Source: Deltaproteobacteria bacterium (GTDB lineage: Bacteria > Desulfobacterota > SM23-61). Taken from it: DNA of 8,268 nucleotides. The notes beneath the pieces are model-generated. The model searched no databases. It saw only the letters and a list, made by a program, of their open reading frames with translations, and was not told the origin of the DNA. Below are positions 1 to 5,972 of the stretch, in pieces. The stretch lies in the NCBI GenBank assembly GCA_026388915.1, contig JAPLIW010000647.1, positions 1 to 8,268 on the forward strand, in the 5' to 3' direction. Every line of letters begins with the position of its first letter. The stretch's first letter is position 1. Made by a program: the position numbers and the translations under genes.

Positions 1-954
1 CCACCAGAAAGACAATGACCAGGACTTCTCCGCCCGCCGAGATTTTTTTCCTTTCGACCTTGGAGTAAGAGAGGGAGCTGTAGTCTTTGATGGCCACGTA
101 TTTCTTGGCGATGACGAGGAAGAGAATCGCCAGCAGGACCATGATGGCCGAGATCACGATCCCCATCTTGAAAAGCCGGCGGTCCACAAACTGGACGATA
201 TTCAGGTAGGCCTGGGAAGCGAGCAGGTCATCCACTCCCACGACCAGGGGAGTGGCGAAGTCGGCAAAGGTCCAGATGAAGACCAGAAGGGCGCCGGATA
301 CGTATCCCGGGGTCGTCAGGGGGAAGGTGATGTCCCAGAATTTCCGCAGCCCCCGGGAGCCCACGCTTTCCGCCGCCTCATCCAGGGAGAGGTCGATTTT
401 CCCCAGGGCGTCCACGATGGAAAGGGTCATCAGCGGAAAAAGGTGGAGCGTTTCCACCAGGAGCACCCCATGGATGCCATACATGAAATTGATGGGCGTC
501 TCCAAGCCGAGATAATCCATGAGGATCACGTTCACGGTCCCGGCCCGGCCCATGATGAAGACAAACCCCATCACCCCCACCAGGGGGGGCATGATCATGG
601 GAATGATGGTGAGGTAAGAGAACAGATTGCGGCCGGGAAATTCATAACGGAGAAGAAGATAGGCGATGGTAATCCCCAGGATCGAGGTGGTTAAAACCGT
701 GGCTCCCCCGAGAACCAGAGAATTGACCAGCGATTTGAGATAATAAGAATCGGTGAAGAAATCGAAAAAATTATTCAAGGTAAAGACGCCTTCGGTGGTG
801 GTAAAGGCATCATAGAACAACCGGATCAGCGGGTAGATGAGGAAAATCCCGAAAAGGCCCAGATGGCCAGGTACCCCATCAGGCCGCCAAGCTTCATTTC
901 GGCGAAGGGACGCGCTTGGGGTAGAGCGAGCGATGTTTCGGTCCGGGGACTCAA
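1..954 (-). CDS. ABC transporter permease, AfuB/FbpB type (partial, apparent frameshift)
   Basis: This is an inner-membrane permease subunit of a binding-protein-dependent importer. Reading leftwards from about 857, the frame is open to the window edge and encodes alternating hydrophobic segments. It contains a clear EAA loop (EAAESVGSRGLRKFWDITFP, about 365-305), the contact site for the ATPase. After the last helix of this domain the frame continues through a charged linker (about 75-35) into another hydrophobic stretch, as in the double-length permeases (about 550 residues) of this family, so roughly the second half lies outside the window. The N-terminal part (SLALPQARPFAEMKLGG...GYLAIW) is in another frame, offset by one base at 856-861; unshifted, it stops at TGA 826-828. 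I chose TTG at 952-954, after a weak GAAAAGAGAG motif and 15 bases beyond the ATPase stop; ATG at 895-897 is the alternative. The family call is firm; start and intactness are uncertain. Confidence 0.82.
856..861 (-). other. Apparent -1 frameshift in the permease gene
   Basis: On the minus strand the codons ATC TGG GCC TTT give LAIWAF and then a stop at 826-828. Reading GGC CTT TTC one base back gives GLFGIFLIYPLIRLF, which continues the first transmembrane helix and stays open to the window edge. One extra G in the GGG run (858-860) would join LAIW to GLFGIF perfectly. I see no canonical X-XXY-YYZ slippery heptamer, so a homopolymer indel (sequencing, assembly or real mutation) is more likely than programmed frameshifting. 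Confidence 0.8.
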
Positions 955-969
955 GGGAAAACTCTCTTT

Positions 970-2049
970 TCAGGGAACGGGAATTCCCAGAGTGATCTGC
1001 TGGGGAATCGAAATATATACTTTTTCCCCCTGGGGTAGCGTCTGGTGGTACCAGGGGTTCTGAATATCCACCTTGAAGATCTTACCGTTCTGCATTTCCA
1101 CGTCATAGCGGATCGTATTCCCTATGTAGGAAGCAAAATTAACCGCGCCCGGCAGGACATTGGTATCTTTTTCCCGCACTTCCTCCTGGGTGATGGAGGC
1201 CGTCTCCGGCCGGATGGTGACTATGCACCGGTCCCCCGCTTTAAAGGCCCGCTCGATGGTGCAGATCATTGCCCCTACCTCGGTTTGGACCTTCATCTTA
1301 TCCCGATCCAGGATCTCCCGCACTTCTCCGGGAATCAAGTTGTTTATCCCGATAAAATCGGCCACGAAGGGGTTCTCCGGCTTGGCGTAAAGCGAACGGG
1401 GCGAGCCTAATTGCTGCATTTTTCCATGGTCAATGACCGCAATCCGGTCCGACAGGGTCAAGGCTTCTTCCTGGTCATGGGTAACGTAAATGGTCGTGAT
1501 TCCCAATTCCTTCTGCAGCTTGCGAATCTCGGCCCGCACCTGAATGCGGATTTTGGCATCCAGGTTGCTCAAGGGCTCATCCAGAAGGAGAACGTCCGGG
1601 TTCAGGACCAGGGCTCTGGCTAAGGCCACGCGCTGCTGCTGCCCTCCGGAAAGCTGCCCGGGGTAACGTTTCTCCAGCCCGGACAGATTCACCAGATGGA
1701 GAGTATGGGAGACTTTGGAGACAATATCCTCCTTGGCAAACTTCCTCAGTTTGAGGCCGTAGGCGATGTTGTCAAAGATGGTCATGTGGGGCCAGAGGGC
1801 GTAATTTTGGAAGACCATGCCGATATTCCGCTCGTAGGGCGGAATCGGGGCCACGGGCCTGTCTCCGAAATAGATCTCCCCGCTATCGGGCCGGTGAAAT
1901 CCCCCGATCAGGCGCAAGAGGGTGGTTTTCCCGCATCCCGATGGTCCCAGGAGGGTGAAGAGCTCTCCATCCTTAATCTCCAGAGATATATGGCTCACGG
2001 CCTCCAGGGTTCCAAACCTTTTTACCAGGTCTTTCAGCAGAATATTCAT
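970..2049 (-). CDS. ABC transporter ATP-binding protein (PotA/FbpC/AfuC family)
   Basis: This cytoplasmic ATPase energises the importer formed with the flanking permease and binding protein. All nucleotide-binding motifs are present in its 359 residues: Walker A GPSGCGKT (35-42), Q-loop Q81, signature LSGGQ (133-137), Walker B VLLLDEP (153-159) and switch His191 in VTHDQEEA. The region after about residue 235 is the TOBE-type regulatory domain usual in the PotA/FbpC/MalK group (IRPE near 277), so the length is normal for the family. The start is ATG at 2047-2049; the upstream sequence has no good Shine-Dalgarno. The gene sits 98 bases downstream of the binding-protein stop, beyond a hairpin, and its TGA lies just before the permease. 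The TOBE domain does not identify the substrate: iron, sugar phosphate, phosphonate and polyamine ATPases all look like this. Confidence 0.93.
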   Translation of the reverse strand: MNILLKDLVKRFGTLEAVSHISLEIKDGELFTLLGPSGCGKTTLLRLIGGFHRPDSGEIYFGDRPVAPIPPYERNIGMVFQNYALWPHMTIFDNIAYGLKLRKFAKEDIVSKVSHTLHLVNLSGLEKRYPGQLSGGQQQRVALARALVLNPDVLLLDEPLSNLDAKIRIQVRAEIRKLQKELGITTIYVTHDQEEALTLSDRIAVIDHGKMQQLGSPRSLYAKPENPFVADFIGINNLIPGEVREILDRDKMKVQTEVGAMICTIERAFKAGDRCIVTIRPETASITQEEVREKDTNVLPGAVNFASYIGNTIRYDVEMQNGKIFKVDIQNPWYHQTLPQGEKVYISIPQQITLGIPVP

Positions 2050-2081
2050 AGAACAACCGATCTATTCGTCCCGGAAACAAC

Positions 2082-2120
2082 GGAAAAACTCCTCGAGGTC
2101 ATCCCCCGAGGAGTTTTTCC
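2082..2120 (-). terminator. Hairpin terminator/attenuator between binding-protein and ATPase genes
   Basis: A perfect 14-bp stem (GGAAAAACTCCTCG at 2082-2095 pairs with 2107-2120) closes an 11-base loop. In the direction of transcription (minus strand) the GC-rich core is followed by TTTTTCC, so it resembles an intrinsic terminator; the stem also reads as one on the plus strand. It lies in the 98-base gap inside the importer operon. A leaky stop or RNA-stabilising stem here would leave more binding protein than ATPase and permease, as is common in ABC importer operons. Confidence 0.75.
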
Positions 2121-2147
2121 AGGCTCAAGAAAACGCTGGTCCAAAAT

Positions 2148-3275
2148 TCATTTGCCCTTGACGATGTCTTTGTGCTTCTCCGCAATCTCCTTGCGGAAGT
2201 AGGAGTTCACCTCTTCGATCCGTTTCTTGGGGCCGGCAATCTTTTCGTCATACACGTTGCCCACCGGGATGTCGAAGAAAGACCTCATCCCGCCGGTGAA
2301 TTTCACGGTCATCTCCTGCTTGGAGCCCGGTGGCCCCTGGACTTTGAACTTCGGGGTGATGGGATAGAGGCCGAGTTCCGCGAAAAGCTTCTGCCCCTCT
2401 TCGGTCAGCAGGAACTCGATGAAGGCATGGGCTGCTTTCGGATGGGGTGCTCCCTTAAGGACCGCCATGGGCTCGGGGGTCACATAGGCATTCTTGGGGT
2501 AAACATACATGACGTCATACCCGGCCAGCACTTCGGCGAAAGCCATGTAGCTGGGAACCGCGTAGCCGACAGCGAATTCCCCTTTGGCCACTACGTTGGG
2601 AACGTCGCGGGAGCGGGCGGCAAATATGCCGGTGTTGGCAGCCAGTTTCTTCAGCCACTCCCAGCCTTTCTCCCAGCCGTAGGTCTGAAGCATCACTTCA
2701 TAGCTGGCATGGCTGGAGCTGGAACGGTCGGGAGTGCACTGGGCGATCTGCCCTTTGAGTTTGGGGTTGAGGAGGTCATCCCAATCTTTGATCTCCACCC
2801 CTAACCGCTTCAGCAATTTGGGCTGGTAGATGAGGCCGTAAGGCTCCAGGGTGGTTCCCACCCAGAATCCCTTGGGGTCTTTCAGGGGCAATCCTACAGG
2901 CTTTCCGATGGTCGCGGGAATCTCATCCCACATCTTCTTGGGAATCGTTGCCGGCTCCAGGAGCCCCTCCGCGGACAGGGCATCAAAGAGAGTTCCTTCC
3001 CCTCCCCAGAAAATATCCGCCTGCGGTCTCCCCTTCCATTCCAGGATCTGTCCGTAGGCCACCGGAGTTCCCTTGGGCATGGCGCTGGTCTTCACCTCGA
3101 TGTTCCATTTCTTCTTGGCATAGGCGGCAAAGGCCTTCAGAGCCGGGTCATGGACATCTTTGGAGACAGGGGTAATCAGATAGAGCTCATCCTCGATCGA
3201 CTGGGCCCCCGCAAAGGAAAGAGGCAGGAGCAAAAAGGGAACAAGGAGAATCCCCAACATCAATTTTCGTTTCAT
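2148..3275 (-). CDS. Periplasmic substrate-binding protein, AfuA/FbpA-like family
   Basis: This secreted solute receptor delivers its ligand to the permease/ATPase pair encoded downstream. From ATG at 3275 the product is 375 residues with a Sec signal peptide: MKRK, a leucine-rich core (about 6-20) and a likely cut after AGA (residue 24). The mature part has the layout of type-2 periplasmic binding proteins of the AfuA/FbpA group: ADIFWGGEGTLFDAL (86-100), the ...LNPKLKGQIA segment (169-178), a Ser-rich loop RSSSSH (184-189) that may line the ligand site, GEFAVGYAVPSY (232-243) and PHPKAAHAFIEFLLTEEGQ (278-296). No adjacent Tyr-Tyr pair, as used for iron by FbpA proteins, is present. GTG at 3281 is an alternative start but lies only 2 bases from the Shine-Dalgarno. 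The family is clear. The ligand is unknown: sugar or polyol phosphate, phosphonate or another anion are all possible. Confidence 0.9.
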   Translation of the reverse strand: MKRKLMLGILLVPFLLLPLSFAGAQSIEDELYLITPVSKDVHDPALKAFAAYAKKKWNIEVKTSAMPKGTPVAYGQILEWKGRPQADIFWGGEGTLFDALSAEGLLEPATIPKKMWDEIPATIGKPVGLPLKDPKGFWVGTTLEPYGLIYQPKLLKRLGVEIKDWDDLLNPKLKGQIAQCTPDRSSSSHASYEVMLQTYGWEKGWEWLKKLAANTGIFAARSRDVPNVVAKGEFAVGYAVPSYMAFAEVLAGYDVMYVYPKNAYVTPEPMAVLKGAPHPKAAHAFIEFLLTEEGQKLFAELGLYPITPKFKVQGPPGSKQEMTVKFTGGMRSFFDIPVGNVYDEKIAGPKKRIEEVNSYFRKEIAEKHKDIVKGK

Positions 3276-3283
3276 TTTCACTA

Positions 3284-3290
3284 CCCTCCT
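3284..3290 (-). promoter_or_regulatory. Strong Shine-Dalgarno (AGGAGGG) that sets the binding-protein start
   Basis: The minus strand reads AAGGAGGG and then TAGTGAAA before ATG at 3275, an ideal 8-base spacing. The GTG at 3281 is only 2 bases away and is therefore an unlikely start. This is the only canonical Shine-Dalgarno in the window, in keeping with high production of a binding protein. Confidence 0.85.
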
Positions 3291-3352
3291 TGAAGAGCTT
3301 ATAATTATGATGAATCACCCCGGCTGTTGGCTGGAGGTGTCCAATCGGAGTA

Positions 3353-3381
3353 AAAATAGCGTAGGAAAAAGGGATTGTCAA
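3353..3381 (-). promoter_or_regulatory. Candidate sigma-70-type promoter for the importer operon
   Basis: On the minus strand TTGACA (3381-3376) is followed after 17 bases by TATTTT (3358-3353). An AT-rich ATTTTTA segment just upstream could act as an UP element. The predicted transcript begins near 3346 and would have a leader of about 70 bases before the binding-protein ATG. This is a motif match only. Confidence 0.55.
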
Positions 3382-3439
3382 TAAAAATGCTCTCCCCCGG
3401 TCAAACAAAATTTCTGAATAATCACGAAGATTTTTATCA

Positions 3440-3469
3440 TTGACAAGTAGTCCTCCGGGCAAATACATT
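3440..3469 (+). promoter_or_regulatory. Candidate sigma-70-type promoter for the phosphatase-glpABC run
   Basis: TTGACA (3440-3445) is followed after 18 bases by TACATT (3464-3469), a 4/6 match to the -10 consensus, and preceded by an AT-rich ATTTTTAT stretch. It lies about 50 bases upstream of the phosphatase start and fires away from the importer promoter. The -10 match is modest. Confidence 0.5.
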
Positions 3470-3518
3470 TAAGTGAAAGGGCGGATCGGCCGCGGATACT
3501 AATTTTCCCCAATCCCTG

Positions 3519-4313
3519 ATGAATATAGACCCCATGAGTGCTTTGACCTTTTTGGGTTACATTTTTGATCTGGATGGAACGATCTACCTGGGGGAAAAGC
3601 TGATTCCCGGGGCCAGAGAAACGATCGAAAAACTGAAATCCCTTTCCAAAAAGATCGTTTATCTTTCCAATAAGCCCCTCCAGACGCGGGAAGATTATGC
3701 TTCCAAGCTGACCCGCCTGGGAATCCCCACTCAACCTGACGAAGTCATAAATTCTTCTCTGGTCATGGCCCGCTGGCTCTCCAGGGAGGCGCCGGGGGCC
3801 ACGATCTATGTGATTGGCGAGATCCCGCTCATCGAGGAGTTGGTTCGCGCGGGCTTCCGTATGAGTGAAAAAGCCGGGGAAATTCAGTATGTGATCGCCT
3901 CCTTCGACCGGACCTTTGATTACCGGAAGCTGAACATCGCCCTCCAGGCCATTAAAAGGGGGGCCCGGTTCATAGCCACCAACCCCGACCGGACTTGTCC
4001 GGTGGAGGGAGGAGAAATCCCGGATTGCGCGGCTGTCATCGGAGCCGTGGAGGGGACGACGGGGATGAAGGTTGAAGCGATCGTGGGAAAACCCTCGGAC
4101 ATCATGATCCGAGTGGCCGTGGATTACATGGGCCTTCGTCCTCAGGATTGCGTGCTGGTGGGCGATCGACTCGAAACCGACATGGTCATGGGAAAGAAGG
4201 CGGGCATGGCCACCGCTTTGGTCCTCAGCGGCGTGACCAATCGGGAGATTCTGAAGAAGTCGGTTATTCAACCGGATTACGTCTGGGAGAGCGTGGCGGA
4301 AATTATAAAATAA
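3519..4313 (+). CDS. HAD-IIA family phosphatase (NagD / phosphoglycolate / glycerol-3-phosphate phosphatase type)
   Basis: This is a predicted cytoplasmic Mg2+-dependent phosphatase acting on small phosphate esters. Its 264 residues carry all four HAD motifs: DLDGT (17-21, nucleophile Asp17 and acid/base Asp19), Ser50 in YLSN, Lys191 in VGKPSD, and GDRLETD (215-221). The cap between motifs II and III contains NPDRTCP followed by a Glu/Gly-rich stretch (155-181), the usual C2-cap signature of the NagD/AraL/UmpH branch; the length is typical. Family members hydrolyse nucleotides, sugar phosphates, 2-phosphoglycolate or, in mycobacteria and mammals, G3P. Its position 37 bases before glpA makes G3P or an analogue a reasonable guess, but the substrate cannot be read from the sequence. 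ATG at 3519 is used; ATG at 3534 is almost as likely, and neither has a Shine-Dalgarno. Confidence 0.88.
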   Translation: MNIDPMSALTFLGYIFDLDGTIYLGEKLIPGARETIEKLKSLSKKIVYLSNKPLQTREDYASKLTRLGIPTQPDEVINSSLVMARWLSREAPGATIYVIGEIPLIEELVRAGFRMSEKAGEIQYVIASFDRTFDYRKLNIALQAIKRGARFIATNPDRTCPVEGGEIPDCAAVIGAVEGTTGMKVEAIVGKPSDIMIRVAVDYMGLRPQDCVLVGDRLETDMVMGKKAGMATALVLSGVTNREILKKSVIQPDYVWESVAEIIK

Positions 4314-4342
4314 GCTCATAGTTCAAGGCTGATAGCTCATAG
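4313..4342. repeat. Short 7-bp-periodic repeat in the phosphatase-glpA gap
   Basis: Four heptamers follow one another directly: GCTCATA (4314-4320), GTTCAAG (4321-4327), GCTGATA (4328-4334) and GCTCATA (4335-4341), then G. The first and last are identical, and AGCTCATAG occurs exactly twice (4313-4321 and 4334-4342). The array fills nearly all of the 37-base gap and begins at the last base of the phosphatase stop codon. Confidence 0.75.
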
Positions 4343-4350
4343 AAAAAACG

Positions 4351-5886
4351 ATGAAAACGGAAGTGGTCGTCATTGGAGGGGGGGCTACGGGAGCGGGGGT
4401 TTTCCGCGATCTTGCCCTGCGGGGCATCGATACCGTTCTCCTGGAGAAAAAAGAATTTACCAGCGGAACCTCGGGTCGAAATCACGGCCTTCTCCACAGC
4501 GGAGGGCGGTACGCGGTCAAAGACCCCGACTCCGGCCGGGAATGTGTCCGGGAAAACTACATTCTTAAAAAAATCGCCGCCCCCTGCATCGAAGACACGG
4601 GGGGGCTTTTTCTTTCCACACCTCAGGATCCGCCGGATTATCCGGACTCATTCCTCAAGGCCTGTGAAAAAATCGGCATCCCCGCAGAAGAAGTACCGGT
4701 GGCGGATGCTTTGCAAAAAGAACCCGCTCTTTCAGCGCAAATTGTCAGGGCCATCCGGGTGCCGGACGGGGCCATCGACCCCTTCAGGCTGATCCGGGCC
4801 AACGTGGAGGAAGGCCTGCAGCTCGGGGCCGAGGCTTTCCCCCATCGGGAAGTCGTGTCTATTCAAACCGAAAGAGGAATCATCCGCGGCTTGAGGGCTA
4901 AAGACTCCCGAACCGGAGAGGAGCTCCAGGTCGAGTGCCGTTTCATCGTGAACGCCGCCGGGGTCTGGGCCGGGAAGATCGCCCGGATGGCCGGAGCCCG
5001 TCTGGAGGTCGTCTTTTCCAAGGGAAGCCTGATCGTTCTCAATCAGCGTCTGGTAAACACGGTGATCAACCGCTGCCGGCTGCCTTCGAACGGGGATATC
5101 TTCGTTCCCCACGGGCCGGCTCTGATTCTGGGAACCACCTCCCTGACCACCGAGGAGATCGAAGACCCATCCGCCAGCGAGGAGGAAGTGGACCTCCTTC
5201 TCTCCGAGGGGGAGATGCTCATTCCCTCTGCCGGCGACACCCGGGCCATCCGGGCCTATGCCGGGGTGAGACCTTTGATTGGAGCGAGAGAAGCGGAGGG
5301 CGACACCCGGACCATCAGCCGTGATTTTCTACTGCTCAATCACGGGGCGGCAGTGGGCGTAAAAGGTCTCTTCTCCATCGTGGGAGGAAAGCTGACGACC
5401 TACCGGTTGATGGCCGAGCGAACCGCGGATGCCATCTGCCGGGAGATGGGGAAACACATACTCTGCACCACGGCAGAAAAACCTCTCCCCTTTCCCCGGG
5501 AGTACGCCTTTTATGATCTGGGTTCCAGGCTGGGCCGGATTTCCGGTGCAGGGTCTTCTTCGGAGATTCTTTGCGAGTGCGAGCTGGTGACCCGGAAAGA
5601 GATCCTGGAACAGGTGGAGAAACTCTCTTTCTCGACTTTGAAAGAAGTTCAGGAACGAACGCGGGCCGGGATGGGCCCCTGCCAGGGAGGATTCTGTTCC
5701 CCCCGGTTGACCGCCCTTCTGGCGGAAACCGGGAAAATCCCCCCGGGGACCTCACTTTCCGTTTTAAAGAAATTCCTGGAGGAACGTTGGAAAGGGACCC
5801 GCCCGGTTCTGTGGGGCCCCCAGCTTAAGGAAGAGCAGTTGATCCAGGCTTTGTACTCGGAGCTTTTTAATCTGGACCACCTGTAA
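4351..5886 (+). CDS. glpA: Anaerobic glycerol-3-phosphate dehydrogenase subunit A
   Basis: GlpA is the catalytic flavoprotein that oxidises sn-glycerol 3-phosphate to dihydroxyacetone phosphate and, with GlpB and GlpC, sends electrons to the quinone pool at the inner face of the membrane. In the 511-residue product the N-terminus has the FAD dinucleotide-binding fold (VVVIGGGATGAG, 5-16; acidic Glu32 ends the second strand), the family motif TSGTSGRNHGLLHSGGRY (37-54) and GGKLTTYR (345-352). The C-terminus carries a BFD-like [2Fe-2S] domain with Cys408, Cys410, Cys444 and Cys449 (CEC...CQGGFC). That domain separates GlpA from the aerobic GlpD enzymes and is typical of anaerobic GlpA. The length is close to the E. 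coli protein (about 540). The start is ATG at 4351, immediately before the first beta strand. Upstream is only A-rich (AGAAAAAACG), with no clear Shine-Dalgarno. glpB follows after an 86-base repeat-filled gap. Confidence 0.95.
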   Translation: MKTEVVVIGGGATGAGVFRDLALRGIDTVLLEKKEFTSGTSGRNHGLLHSGGRYAVKDPDSGRECVRENYILKKIAAPCIEDTGGLFLSTPQDPPDYPDSFLKACEKIGIPAEEVPVADALQKEPALSAQIVRAIRVPDGAIDPFRLIRANVEEGLQLGAEAFPHREVVSIQTERGIIRGLRAKDSRTGEELQVECRFIVNAAGVWAGKIARMAGARLEVVFSKGSLIVLNQRLVNTVINRCRLPSNGDIFVPHGPALILGTTSLTTEEIEDPSASEEEVDLLLSEGEMLIPSAGDTRAIRAYAGVRPLIGAREAEGDTRTISRDFLLLNHGAAVGVKGLFSIVGGKLTTYRLMAERTADAICREMGKHILCTTAEKPLPFPREYAFYDLGSRLGRISGAGSSSEILCECELVTRKEILEQVEKLSFSTLKEVQERTRAGMGPCQGGFCSPRLTALLAETGKIPPGTSLSVLKKFLEERWKGTRPVLWGPQLKEEQLIQALYSELFNLDHL

Positions 5887-5890
5887 GAAA

Positions 5891-5965
5891 GGTTCCAGGT
5901 TCCGGGTTGCAGGTTTCAGGTTAAAAACCAAAAACTTGAAACGCGAAACCCGAAACGCGAAACTT
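5891..5965. repeat. 7-bp tandem repeat array with dyad symmetry in the glpA-glpB gap
   Basis: The left half has four and a half copies of GGTTYCA: GGTTCCA, GGTTCCG, GGTTGCA and GGTTTCA, then GGTT (5891-5922). After an A-rich spacer the right half has four copies on the opposite sense: GAAACGC, GAAACCC, GAAACGC and GAAACTT (5938-5965). GTTTCA (5913-5918) pairs exactly with TGAAAC (5937-5942), and GGTT (5919-5922) with AACC (5926-5929). Transcribed, it could form a long imperfect hairpin. It occupies most of the gap and ends 7 bases before the glpB ATG. Confidence 0.85.
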
Positions 5966-5972
5966 CTATTTT

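Noticed and set aside
852..862. Programmed ribosomal frameshifting in the permease
   Set aside because: The codons TGG GCC TTT do not form a slippery heptamer and I see no convincing downstream stimulatory stem; an indel in the G run is simpler.
1696..2804. Plus-strand open frames (1696-2202 and 2172-2804) opposite the ATPase and binding-protein genes
   Set aside because: The minus strand encodes unmistakable Walker motifs and a signal peptide here; the plus-strand translations show no family features.
3301..3308. Palindrome ATAATTAT in the binding-protein leader as an operator
   Set aside because: An 8-bp AT-only palindrome is expected by chance in AT-rich leaders and has no second copy.
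3284..3345. Leader riboswitch or Shine-Dalgarno sequestering stem upstream of the binding-protein gene
   Set aside because: A CCTCC in the leader can pair with GGAGG of the Shine-Dalgarno for only five bases, and I recognise no riboswitch core; the support is too weak.
3378..4319. Long minus-strand open frame (313 codons) opposite the phosphatase gene
   Set aside because: It is antisense to a gene with all HAD motifs in order, has no recognisable domain, and is rich in His, Gly and Arg as expected of a shadow frame in GC-rich DNA.
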